From contig VFIW01000008.1 of the NCBI GenBank assembly GCA_006386115.1, positions 682,001 through 746,000 on the forward strand: a DNA stretch of 64,000 nt, given 5' to 3'. This document shows positions 1 to 10,341 of this stretch, in pieces. The notes beneath the pieces are model-generated. The model had not been told where the DNA came from. It ran no database searches and was given only the letters and a program-made list of their open reading frames with translations. The translations under genes were made by a program, and so were the position numbers. The DNA is from Globisporangium splendens (taxonomy: Eukaryota; Oomycota; Peronosporomycetes; Pythiales; Pythiaceae). Each line of letters begins with the position of its first letter. The stretch's first letter is position 1.

Positions 1-485
1 GAGGATCTCGGAGCAAAGCACGATGCTTGACTCGCGGTTCGTCGCGTGGACCTCGCGCACTAAATCGTAAAACTGCTTGACCGTCGCACCTTGCGAGACA
101 ATGTAGTCTGCAAACACAAGGCGAAGATTATGACAATGCTTCTTGGCCATAATATGGTAAAATTGACTTCGCTACCTTCCAGTTTGGACTCAAAGAGCGC
201 GAGAAACTTATTGTAGATGGCCGTGTACTCGAGCTTCATCTCGTCGCTCTCAATATCAAATGTGAGGCAATTGGCTTCGGCGAACTGCTCAAATGTGGTC
301 GCAAACGCCTCGTCGTCAAAGAAATACGCGATCACCTTGCCCACGAGGTCGTCGTCGTCCTTCTCGCGTTTCGCGTCATGATGATCGCCACTGGTGTATT
401 TCGCATCAGCTTTCTGAGGACACGCGTCGTATTTCTTCTCATCGTCGCTGTCGGAATCGGTGGATTTGCGCTCGTCTCGCGGCAT
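1..485 (-). CDS. BART-domain protein (ARL2-binding/CFAP36-like), cut by left edge
   Basis: Exon 1 is 485-176 and exon 2 is 107-1, running off the window. The intron (175-108) has a GTAGCG donor and a TTTGCAG acceptor, and splicing keeps the frame open to the edge. The first 45 or so residues are acidic and low in complexity. They are followed by a helical stretch with the pattern of BART domains: a conserved F-D-D-E-A-F segment, then E-Y-T-x-I-Y and F-E-x-K-L-E before the splice. BART domains bind ARL2/ARL3-type small GTPases and occur in ARL2BP and in the ciliary protein CFAP36. The domain is recognised by eye. Which family member this is cannot be decided because the C-terminal half lies outside the window. 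Confidence 0.7.
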
Positions 486-801
486 TTTCTCCTGTGGACT
501 GAATGCCGAAGCGATGCAAGTTTCTATATGGAGAGCAGACTCGTGTATCGCATTGATCTGTTACGAATATGCAAACGTACGTTGGTCGAATGGCTCGCTG
601 GAGAAAAGAAGAAACGACTTCGTAAGTCAGAGTCGTGGCTATTTGAGTCCATAGTGGCAGCGTTTTGCATTAGTTGTCCACCATCATCGTCTAAGCGAAT
701 ATGCAAAGCCACCAAGCAAACCAGTGGTCAACTTATTTCCCCCATCTTTTCTCTCTGCCTCAAGTTTTCCCGTTCTTGCTCTTGAAAATCTTGGATTCTG
801 C

Positions 802-1841
802 TTACATTTCTTCGTCTTGAGGCTCACCAGCGACGTCGCCAGCAGCAAACTCTTCTTCAGTCGCGTACAAAATCTTGAAAATGTTTTGCGCGAGAGGACT
901 TGTGTCCGCGCCCTCGGTGCCCTGCAGCAAAATCTCAATGTCGCGCAGCTTGCCAAAGTAAAAGTCGCGTTCCTTCTCGAGTCCTTCGACCTACAAAACC
1001 ACGAAAAACAGTATCACATACAAGCATTAATCAACCCATTGCACGCATGCTGTTGCGCCACGCAACAACGTACCGCAAGACGCAATTCGCCATTCTCATT
1101 CGTCAGCGACTCGTTCACAGTCGTCAGTTCCTCCAATTCGCGCTCCAATTGCGGGTCCACGGTCGCGACAGCAGCAGCAGCAGCAGGGGCGGCACTGGCG
1201 CCAGCGCTGCCCATTGGACGGCGCGTGCCACCCGTTGCAGTCTTTGCTCCTGTGGCGCCGACGCGCGATCCCAACGAGCTTGGAGCACCTGGTGGCTTTG
1301 TCCTGGAAGCAGTAGCGCCTGGAGCCGCAGTCGGCTTCCGTCTCGCAGCTGCCGCTGCACCTGCGGGGGTCGGCGATGGCGCCAAGCCGCTGCCTCCACT
1401 ACCGCCAAACTTGCTCGTGTACAATGTGCCGCCCTTGCCCTTTTCGCGCTGCGCAATCGCATCGTATGGCTGGCCGGACGCGTTGAGCTCGTAGAACTTC
1501 TTGAACCACTGCATGAACTCCAAATTGTCCTGGTACTTGCCGCGCACAAGGCGGTCGACCTCAATGTGCTTGTCGATCTTGAGGTTCGTGAAGCACTTCT
1601 GCAGCACCTTGTAGTTGTTGATGTACTCGTAGTCCTTGTTCGCGCTCCAGTCGACCTTGGACATCGGCACCTTGCCCGGGTACATCGAGTCGAGGATCAT
1701 GCACGCCACAGCACCCGTGCACGTCTGCTCCACCTTGCTCAGACTCGTGAAACAGATACCGTTGACCCAGTCGAGGATCTCCTTGCGCCCGACAAAGTAC
1801 GTGCCGTCCATCATCGCGATGTTCTGGTCCGCGGCCGCCAT
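802..1841 (-). CDS. EB1: Microtubule plus-end tracking protein EB1 (RP/EB family)
   Basis: Exon 1 is 1841-1074 and exon 2 is 990-802, joined in phase 0 (donor GTACGT, acceptor TTTGTAG), giving 318 aa. Residues 10-130 form the calponin-homology domain typical of EB1 (G-R-K-E-I-L-D-W-V-N near the start, later L-E-F-M-Q-W-F-K-K-F-Y). A basic, Ala/Pro/Thr-rich linker follows. The C-terminus is the EB-homology coiled coil, with E-K-E-R-D-F-Y-F-G-K-L-R-D-I-E encoded on exon 2, then an acidic tail ending E-E-M. EB1 binds growing microtubule ends and recruits other +TIP proteins. Without splicing the EBH motif would be lost, which supports the intron. The tail lacks the classical final Tyr/Phe. Length fits the family. 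Confidence 0.95.
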
Positions 1842-2384
1842 GCTTGCTGCAAAAGTTGTTGTTGGGTTGTTTGAAGTTACCTCTCGCTAGATGCGCTGTT
1901 TGAAGAGCAGGAAACGCGCAGATGACACCACACGAGTATGGTTACCACGCGCTTCTGTGTATGACAAGAGCAATGAGGCAGGGGGAGCGCGATTGGGCCA
2001 CGGAGACACACAGCGAACGCGAGGCTTGAGCTTCTTGGAGACGCGCGCTTTTTGGGTGGCGTCTGTCTAATAACTGACTGTCGTTTCCCTAATATAGGCA
2101 GGAGAGGGAAACAGCAATGGACTACTGCCACCGACTATACGCACTGCTATACATTCGGATAAATTTGGGTTGTATGGATAAAGGAAAGTGCTGTTGTTCG
2201 GATAGACTGGTTGCACCAAAGTGAAGCTGCTGGTGGCACGAGGTGTGGATCTAGCAGTTCGAGATTGGACGGTTCGAGTGCGAGCCGCGGTTCGACAGAC
2301 CGAGCCGGGTTTAGAAGAAAACGAGCCGATAGCTAATGAGTTGACGGAATTGATTGGGACGCAAACGAAGAGCTCCGATCGAAA
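1842..2384. other. Intergenic: divergent promoters of EB1 and the 2385-3557 gene
   Basis: This stretch lies between two divergently transcribed genes and presumably holds both promoters. Open frames here overlap on opposite strands and look like no known protein. I see no repeat or RNA gene. Confidence 0.5.
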
Positions 2385-3557
2385 ATGGCGAAGAAAGCGA
2401 GCGGTGCGTGTGCATGCGTATGTCTCTGTAGGAGCGCGTGTGCGGATGTGTATACACCTGCGCATATGGCTAGTGTATCGGTTGATGTGCACTACGCTAA
2501 CGGCGGTTGCTGTGGCTTTTTCTTACGTACAGGAGGTGCCAAAGCGAAAGGAAAGAAAAGTCCGCATGTCGGCAGTGGACTCGGCGGCGGCAAGCTGAAG
2601 AAGAACACGCAGTTCAAATCGCTCAAGAAGCAGGACACAAGGTTTGTGCATGCTCTAAACTCTATGTGTGCTTTATAAGAGCGGATTGCTAAGGTCTCAA
2701 TTGTGGTGTGATGCATTTCCGCTTGTGTCTGCGCATGCAGAACGGTTGTGATTGAAACGAAAAAGAAACCCGGGAACAACAAGAAGCATGCCGGCGCAAG
2801 GAAACCAATCCAGGTGTCGGACGAGATTCGCAATTTCAACGAGCGCATGGCGGGCGTGAAGAAGCGCAAGAATGCGCCGAAGTACCAAGCGACAGCAGCG
2901 AAGAATATTAATATTGCGGCACCGACGTTTGTCATGGCGGCACCAACGTTTGCATTGTATGTGCGCCTGCATTTTGGATATATGCCCGCATCTGCATTGA
3001 CTTATCTGTTGGATTTATATGTGCGTCTGTAGTGGAGCTCCTGTCCCAATGAAAGAAGCGGAAGGTTTCCAAGGCTTTCTCACCACGATGACGGTACGAA
3101 TGTTATTCGTTGCGACAGCCCAATGGCGATCGTATTGTGTGCTCGTATTCTAACGCACATGCATGCGTGTTCTCCCCTTTTCCATGTATTATTCTACTGC
3201 ATACAGGCGCCAAAAGACGTGCAGGTGCCGCGTGTGAACCCTGAGGCACGGAAAGTCAAGCCTGTCCAACCAGCGTATCAAGGCAGCAACGTGTTTTCTG
3301 TTCTTGAAGTCGACGACGGCGAGGAGCTGCAGAGCAACAGCCACATGCAACAGAATCAGCCATTTGCACCAGCAGCTGCGCCAACAGCAGTGGCGGCGCC
3401 TCCACCTGTGCCTCATTTCCTGCAGCCAGCGACGTTCTCCTTCCAGTCTGGTGTTGCACCTGCATTTCTGTTTCAGCCTCCAGCAGTGGTCCCATCTTCG
3501 ACGTTCTCGTCGAGCCTCCAAGCAGCGGCAGGAGCGGATATTGACCCCGATCTGTAA
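2385..3557 (+). CDS. Unknown lysine-rich protein with Ala/Pro-rich tail, five exons
   Basis: I do not recognise this protein. Five exons (2385-2403, 2533-2641, 2741-2956, 3033-3093, 3207-3557) join into one 251-aa frame, each intron having a GT donor and AG acceptor. The first 55 residues are rich in Lys, Gly and Ser, as in nucleic-acid-binding or nucleolar proteins. A more structured segment around residues 65-95 (I-Q-V-S-D-E-I-R-N-F-N-E-R-M) looks conserved and helical. The C-terminal half has an acidic patch (V-F-S-V-L-E-V-D-D-G-E-E) followed by Ala/Pro/Phe-rich low complexity. The good splice sites and preserved frame across four introns argue for a real gene. A nuclear or RNA-related role is only a guess from composition. 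Confidence 0.7.
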
Positions 3558-3579
3558 TTTAGAGCTGCGAGATAGAGAT

Positions 3580-3614
3580 AAAGAGAGAGAGAGAGAGGGA
3601 GGGAGAGAGAGGAG
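3580..3614. repeat. (GA)n microsatellite
   Basis: Imperfect GA/GGA dinucleotide run just after the stop codon of the preceding gene, probably in its 3' UTR. Confidence 0.9.
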
Positions 3615-4611
3615 ATCTTGTAGATACACACATATAGAACCTGTAGACAGCGCCAAATTCAGAAAGCACTTGGTCCATTTCCACACGTCACGCGCCTCAT
3701 GGAGATGGAGCGAACAAGCCTTGATGTGTACAGGCATGAGGACACCGAGCTTGCAGAGAGTGGGAGGTCGAACCGGTTTCCCTCTCGATTGCGTCGGGTC
3801 CAACTCTGTGATTTTGCAAATACTCGAATCTTCACAGTTGAGGAAATATCCAAAGGATTTGAGATAACCGATTTGAAAAGAGCATACATGGAATTCTATA
3901 GGTGCAGAAACGAAAGGGTAGAGCCACCTCTCACATGTGGTGTCACTGCACTTGATACTTGCCGTAGGAGAATTTTGGGAAACGAGAAGAACCAGAATGA
4001 TCTCGACCTGCGACAACGCATACTCAGTTCCCCAAATCGCCTGCTTCACAGCCAAGCCATGCAAGCTCGGTTCAAAATCAAAAAGCATCTTATAATTCAA
4101 TGCTCGTTTCCAATATCAAAACTATCATTTACAACGGGTTTATGCGCTATCTCAGGGTGCTGCACCATCTGTTCATCACGGCATGCCGCACCTGACGTGC
4201 GAAGTCCTCCCATTTCGGGTTAATGCCCCATCTGCCGCGATGTCGCACGAATGTCGCTCGAAACGAAGCAATGTGTGCGATCTCAACGGCCGTTTTTTTC
4301 TCTCTCACACTTTTTAACTGCGAGTCTTCGACCACTTCCCCACAGTAACAAGCAGCCCAAGAGGACCGAGAAGAAGAGAAAGAAACACGCGCACGCACCT
4401 GTGTGAGTGTCTCTACCGTATCGACGTCATCGACCAGCGCGTTCATCCTTCCATCTTCCCTGTATCCAGCGGCGAGACCCCTCCCCGCGCATTTCCGTAG
4501 CTTCTCGCTCGTCTTTGTTGACGTGCGTGGCTTTGAACACAACTCCACACCCGCGCTTTATTAGCTTTTATCACTTGCCGCACGAGAGAGTGAGTTGAGC
4601 GAGTCTACAGG
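3615..4611. other. About 1 kb with no recognised gene, upstream of AMPK beta
   Basis: This region has long overlapping open frames on both strands: plus 3699-4223 and minus down from 4100. It is somewhat AT-richer than its neighbours. Neither frame matches a family I know. It may hold a decayed gene or transposon fragment, plus the AMPK beta promoter near 4400-4611. Confidence 0.4.
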
Positions 4612-5763
4612 ATGGGCAGCACGTCCAGTAAGGAGCACGATGCGAACCCGAGCGAGCTCGGTACGAATGCGAGCGGCGGCGGCGGGTCCCAGTACCCATT
4701 GCACCACTACCCGCACTACGGACAGCAGTTGTCGTCACAACACCTGCAGTCGCCGCGAGGAGGAACACAGCAGCAGTATCACGACAATCGCGACGCGAAT
4801 ATGTACAACTCGGGCGGTCATGATCCGTACTATAGCAGCCAGAAGGGCGGCGGTGCCCACGACCACCAGCAGCGCATGTATCAATCGCAGGAGACCAGTA
4901 GCGATCCGAAGCGCGAGCTGATGTTTGGATCCAGCAGAGGTCCTAATGGCAATGAGAACAATGGTGGAGCGAACGAGGCCATGGATATCGATCACCCGTC
5001 GTCGTCATCGGATCTGTCGTACATGTCGAATAGCCTGCCAACGTCGCAATTAGACGAGAAAGGAGGCTCGTTGGAGAGCGACAATGGACTAAGCTCGAAG
5101 AACAACGAGGTCGTGCCCATGGTGTTCCGATGGGAACATGGCGGTCGGAATGTGTACATTACGGGCACGTTCAATGGCTGGTCGAAGCAGTGTCCGATGC
5201 ATCGATCCGGTAACGATTTCACGTACATTGCGAATCTGACACGGGGGAAGCACGCGTACAAGTTCGTGGTCGACGACGAGTGGCGATTTGCTCCCGACCA
5301 GCTCACGGTCGCGGATGTCGAGGGCAACGTCAACAACTTTGTCGACGTGTCGGAGTTCACCCCGCTTTCCGATTTTGAAGGCAGCCCAGCGCACGACGAC
5401 AAGGACGAGAATGGCGAGAACGCGTACGGCCGCTTCATCCCCGATATCGACGAATACACGAAAGAACCACCACCGCTTCCTCCACATTTACGGCACATTA
5501 TTTTAAATAAGGTGAGTTGTGGGTTCATTGCCCGCGCGATTTGCTGCACGCAATGCTAACCAAATTATTATGATGCTGCTTTGTTCTTGTAGACCCCGCC
5601 GACTGTGGACTCGCGACTGCTCCCTGTGCCGCAGCACGTGGCGTTGAATCATCTCTACTGCACAGCGATCAAGGACGGCATGATGGTGCTCGGGATCACA
5701 AATCGATACAAGCAGAAGTTCGTGACCACGGTCTACTATAGTTTAATGCCCGGTACCAACTAA
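4612..5763 (+). CDS. AMPK/SNF1 kinase beta subunit
   Basis: Exons 4612-5511 and 5593-5763 (donor GTGAGT, acceptor TTGTAG) give 356 aa. The N-terminus MGSTSSK is a good N-myristoylation signal, as in other AMPK beta subunits. A low-complexity Gln/Ser/Gly-rich stretch follows to about residue 165. Residues 168-250 are the CBM48 glycogen-binding domain (V-P-M-V-F-R-W, then I-T-G-T-F-N-G-W, then R-G-K-H-A-Y-K-F-V-V-D-D-E-W). The C-terminus is the ASC domain that scaffolds the alpha and gamma subunits (P-P-L-P-P-H-L, then L-N-H-L-Y-C-T-A-I-K-D-G, and V-T-T-V-Y-Y at the end). The second exon is essential for the ASC domain. The product is the regulatory scaffold of the energy-sensing kinase. Confidence 0.95.
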
Positions 5764-6391
5764 TAAGCCGAATGCGCGAAGAAAGGAAGCAAGGAAAAAG
5801 CGTGCGTTTCTCTAGAGAAGACTTTGCAACCGGTGAGGTGAACCAGGAATCGTTTTTGATGTGCGTGGCGTCTCGAGAAAGAAATGTTGACTTCGGCGCG
5901 AGTGTTGGGGATTATTTCGGTTCGCTCATTGCGAAAGCATTTGCCGATGTGAGGTGCCTATCGCTGCTTTCAGGCTCGAAGATCATGGAATTTTTCACCC
6001 GTGATCGGCGAGAACCTGCTGGAGTGAGCACCACAATGGTTCATGCACTTTCTGAACTCTCGGGCTGAACAGAAGAAACTGAGGCGCGACAATGTAATTA
6101 GTACAAGTAGAAAGCAAAAGACAGACACGGAAGCTCCCGAAGCAGCAGTAACACGTTCAAGCATACCCCCAAAAATAAAGATATAGTTTTCATTTTTTTC
6201 CTCTCTCCCATACTCATCAACGACAATGGAGGCGCGCAACGATGCGCTTTTCGTTCCCACCTTCTTTCTCTTCGGGACTGGCGTGGTGAGCTCTTTCTCT
6301 CTCTTGTTGTTTATTTAATGACGTAAATCCCGTCTCGACTTGTAAAACTGACCGAGCTGCTGCCGATATTCACACCAAAATGGATCTCTTC
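5764..6391. other. Intergenic between convergent AMPK beta and TMEM258
   Basis: The 3' flanks of two convergent genes. A 98-codon open frame at 5772-6068 begins right after the AMPK beta stop and is probably 3' UTR. No feature is recognised. Confidence 0.5.
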
Positions 6392-6681
6392 TCAGACGTA
6401 GATCTCGGCCCACAGGAACAAGAAAAGCGAGCCAAAGCCGAGCAGGAACGCCGCGACGAGCGCGAGCACGAGCTCGAGGAAAAAATTCTTCTTTGGCGCG
6501 ACGACGTTCGTGAAGAAGATCGAGAGGAACGTCAGACCCGAGAGCAGCAGCAGCAGCGCGAGGCTGCCGTACGAGTCTGGAGGCACTGGACTTGTGTATG
6601 GGATTTCCTGCAGACAAGGAGCACGATAGGCAGGCGCACGTCAGCTACCAAGACACACAAATGAGGAGTGCATTGCGCCAT
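6392..6681 (-). CDS. TMEM258: TMEM258/OST5-like oligosaccharyltransferase subunit
   Basis: Exon 2 (6607-6392) encodes 71 residues with two membrane segments. The match to TMEM258 is clear: Y-T-S-P-V near the start, then a C-terminal helix with E-L-V-L-A-L-V-A-A-F-L-L-G-F-G followed by L-F-L-W-A-E-I-Y-V at the end. TMEM258/Ost5 is a small subunit of the ER oligosaccharyltransferase that N-glycosylates proteins. The intron acceptor CTGCAG before 6607 is solid. Exon 1 is less certain: the best candidate is 6681-6649 (11 codons, donor GTAGCT), giving 82 aa, close to the family's 79. Another upstream ATG could instead be used. The DPM3 gene in this window belongs to the same ER glycosylation pathway. 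Confidence 0.85.
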
Positions 6682-7146
6682 GGCGCCGCCTACGCGCAGA
6701 GGCGCCTCTAATAGCTGGCGAAGGAAGGAGACGCACCATGGTGCTGATGCTGCGCGGTGTGCAATATCTATCTGTCTCCCCCCCACGTGGCTTTATCTGA
6801 TCAAACGGAGCTGCTCTTTGCAAATCTGTCTTTCACTGTACCATTTGCAAATCACGACATTAGAAACTTTCAATTGTTTGCGTTGCTAACTGATGTTGTG
6901 ACAAGTTTGTAACGCTGAGATATTTCTTTGGGTAGGTTTCATATTCTGTTTCACAGGATATGTCGTGATTCTCTTGATTCATGGTTTCTTTGGTGAGCAT
7001 CTTGACTGATGAAAATGGAGCCGCTCAATGTGATAAATAGCAAAAGGTTGAGGAGGTACGTTGCCATCTCGCCCGTGACGCGCCTTTTATGTCGGCATCA
7101 CCTGCCCCACTACATCTCATCTACACTTGTACTTGAAGCCCTCCGC
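6682..7146. other. Intergenic, TMEM258 promoter and pinin 3' flank
   Basis: No gene or repeat is recognised. It contains the upstream side of TMEM258 and the region downstream of the pinin gene. Confidence 0.5.
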
Positions 7147-8936
7147 CTAGGCAGCTTCTTGGTCCATGGCCTCTTCCAGTCGCTCGACGAGGTTCGACTT
7201 GAGACCTTTGGTGTCGAGACCACGCTTCTTTAGCTGCTCGCGAAGCTCCGTGACTTTCAACTTGGAAAGATCGACCTTTTGTTTCACTCGAGTCTCCAGT
7301 GATTCCGACTTGACGGGCTCTGACTTCACGTCTGTCTGCTCCCCTGGATCGATTGGTGCTTGCGAGGCTTCTTCTTCTGCCTTCACAGCGTCTGCCTTGC
7401 CACTGACCTCTTCGTCGGCAACAGTGTCAGCTGACGCAGGGTGATCTTCTGACTTGATGCTAGCTCCACTTTCCTCATCTGCATTGCTAGCGCGTTCTTC
7501 CTCCTGACTTGGAGATTGGGATGCTGCACATTCTTCTTCATTGACGGGAGTGCACGGTTCTGCATCTTTGTTATCCGCATCATCACGATCAGTTTTGATT
7601 TCAGGTGAGTCTGCATCTGCCATTTCGGCATTCTCATTGCTCTCCTGTTCCTGTACTTCGGTGTCTTTGATCTCCGCTGCATCAGCGTCCACTGCGTCGT
7701 CGTCGTCGCTCGCGGCTTCTCCCTTCTGTACAGACTTGGATTCTCCTTTCTCCTCTTCCTCGACACCCTGCTCGCCATCAGCATTAGCCTTTTCGGGGTT
7801 CTTAGTGGCTTCCTGCTTTGCCTCCTCCAGCTGTTCGCGGTACTTGTCCAGTTTACTCTGGAATTCCGCTTCTAGTTCGCGTAACCGCACCTGGTGCTCT
7901 CGAGTACTGATCTGCAGTTTTTCTTCATGCGCCTCTTTAGACGCCGCTACAAGATCTTCTATCTCCTTTGTGTGCTTTGCAGGAAGGTAGTAGATGGGCG
8001 GCGATGCGACCGTTTGCAGGAATCTCGACAGACTCGCTGCCTTCCGTACACTCTGGACATGCTCCAGCTTCACGCGAGCGAGTTGCTCGGCCAGATCAAG
8101 TTCGGTTCGTGCAATCAACTTTTCGAGCTTCTGGATCGTCGCACCGCGCCTCGCCTTCTCTTCGAGCGTCTTGCTCTGCTTTTTCTCGCGCTGCTCCGCT
8201 TCCTGCTGTTTCGAGTTCTGGCGCTTGAAAAGATCGCTGTCGCGCTCGAGCTGCGCCTTCGCTTTCCCCAAGTGACCCATGAGTGCACCAAACATGCGTC
8301 GGCTGCGCGCCATCGTGTCTTTTTGCGTGTACGGCGCGACGACTCGTCTCGTTCGCTCGTTCGCTTTGCTCTTATTGTCATTGGACGGATCATCATTATG
8401 ATCGTCGTCTCCATCGCCGACAGGCTTCGTAACCTACCAGAAGTCCACACACAATCAGTAATTAGTCCTTGCACCACTCCACTCATGTAGAACGCACCCA
8501 TGTTCGTACCGCGGAGTGAAGTCGTTGACGCTTCGATGCCGTCGCCGAGCGATCATTCAGACCGCGCTTCCCATTGCGCTGATTGTCGTCTCCATTGCGA
8601 TTCAAGTTACCACCAGCGCCACGGGGCGAGTCGTTTCGACCTCCAAGTCGCGCAAACACATTTCTTCGATTCCCGCTAGTACTACCAGCTGAATGATCGC
8701 CCGTTAGCGCGCCACCTCGTGCCCCTAACAATAACGAAATAAAGAAAGCAGCACATCGACACCATTGAACGTCAGTCCCAATGAGTTAATCTCAGTGATT
8801 TACGCACACACATACACGCATGGCTGAGTATGAGTATGTAAATGCTGTCCTACGTACGTGGCTGGGTGTCCGCCAATTGCTCCCGCTTCCGCGCGAGCGC
8901 GTCCAACTCGCGGCGCAACTCCCGCTCGGCGTCCAT
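7147..8936 (-). CDS. PNN: Pinin (PNN/SDK/memA) with C-terminal SAP domain
   Basis: Exons 8936-8858, 8724-8510 and 8433-7147 join into 526 aa; all borders are GT/AG. Exon 1 is a charged coiled coil. Exon 2 is a Gly/Asn/Arg-rich segment ending in a basic K-R-Q-R-L motif. Early in exon 3, R-R-M-F-G-A-L-M-G-H-L-G-K-A-K is the hallmark of the pinin/SDK/memA domain, followed by a long Glu/Lys coiled coil to about residue 260. The middle is very acidic (Glu/Asp/Ala). The last 45 residues form a SAP DNA/RNA-binding motif (L-S-K-L-K-V-T-E-L-R-E-Q-L-K-K-R-G-L). Pinin is a nuclear-speckle and exon-junction-associated splicing factor. A SAP domain is not part of human pinin but occurs in other eukaryotic splicing proteins, so this combination is noteworthy. 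Confidence 0.9.
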
Positions 8937-9207
8937 TTTGCAGGTTGGACTTGTGCTTTTGATTCTGTCTGTGTGGTGGATTTCCTTCCACAACTCGCAT
9001 GTCGAGGTTTTATTCTGGTTCGCGGCACTTTTATCACTGTTGTTTTCCATGGAATTTCACTGATAATAAAACCTACAATGAAAGTTTGCGGTAGGGTTTT
9101 TCTTCTTCTCTGTGAAGAAGAAACTGAGTCAAGAGGGTGTAAAAAACCTTGGTGGCCACGAAGCGACGCAGGAGGAAAGTAGCCATTGGCAATGACCATG
9201 CAGCATT

Positions 9208-10142
9208 ATGATGAAGGCAGACGACAAGAAGGGTGACGCTGCCGCTTCTATTGCCACCGTCGCTGCTGCTGCGTTGATCGATGGGAAGGGTAGAGAAAAG
9301 GGTCTCGCTGGTGGGATGCCGCCGACGGCGCAGCCCGCGTCTGGATTCCACATGATCTACAGCGGCCAAGTTGAAGCAGTCGATGTACGCGTGCGCTGTC
9401 CATCACGCAATGCTTGCTGGTTCTCTGAGCGTGCATCTAGGCGTTAACCTCACGCTACTGATGCGGTATTGTGTGTCTGCTATTGTGCATGTAGTATCCA
9501 GGCGTGACGAACCTGTACTGTCGATATGCGGCGACGCATGGAACGGATTGGCGCGTCCTTCATGTGCGTTCACATCCTACAAGCAGCATGTGCATCTTAC
9601 GTATGTCCTATATGACCTCCTCACCATATTGGCTGTGCGTGTCTTACAGGGCGTAGACACCGGTCTCTCTCAGATGGCGTACGCATCGAACCAGCAGGAC
9701 GAGATCATCTTCAGCTTCCCGATCGACATCTCGTTCAAGAGCACGAACCCGTTCGGGTGGCCGCGCATCGTGCTCAGCGTCTGCGGTCTGGACGCGCTCG
9801 GGCGCGACGTGATCCGCGGCTACGGCTCGATCCACCTGCCAACGTGCGCGGGCTCGACGACGCGCGACGTGCCGCTGTTCAAGTCGCTGTCGTCGTCCAT
9901 GCTGCAGCAGTTCACGGCGTGGCTCACAGGATCGCCCCCAGAGGTAGAGTGAATATGCTGTTGATGCGCTGCTGATATGGAAGAGTGCTGATTATGTGTG
10001 CCGCTTTCTGTAGTACTTTGACGCGAAATTCATTACGCAAAACGACGGCCGCGAGGTCACGCGCGTGTGCTCGGCGGGCAGAGTGCGGCTCGTGTTCAAC
10101 GTCGTCACGTCCGGCATGAAAAAGTATGGGTATGCATCGTGA
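9208..10142 (+). CDS. B9D1: B9 domain-containing protein 1 (ciliary transition zone)
   Basis: Four exons (9208-9384, 9495-9563, 9650-9943, 10014-10142), all joined in phase 0, give 222 aa. After a variable Ala-rich N-terminus of about 45 residues comes the B9 domain: G-Q-V-E, then [30 protein letters not shown], and G-R-E-V-T-R-V with F-N-V-V-T in exon 4. This follows human B9D1 closely. B9D1 acts with B9D2 and MKS1 in the MKS complex at the base of cilia/flagella, consistent with an organism that makes swimming zoospores. The stop at 10140-10142 is preferred to splicing into an open frame near 10296, because that stretch is antisense to the next gene's last exon. Confidence 0.93.
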
Positions 10143-10341
10143 TAGTCGGGAGCTTCTTTGACCTTTGAAGCACACAAAGCAATGCAATGTTTCTCAAGTA
10201 CATGCACAAAATATACGTGTTTTTGGGTCGCATCATCAACGTATCTCGAGAAAGAAAGCAGACTCTCCAACTGCGTTCTTCTTCTCGCTCAGGTATTCGC
10301 TTTTCCTACACTACGCGTCCGCTTTGCATACAGCAGAAGCC

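Noticed and set aside
900..1874. Long plus-strand frame of 324 codons
   Set aside because: Antisense to EB1; Arg/Ala/Leu-rich shadow with no domain.
5772..6068. 98-codon frame after AMPK beta
   Set aside because: Starts 9 bp after the stop, has no domain and is probably 3' UTR.
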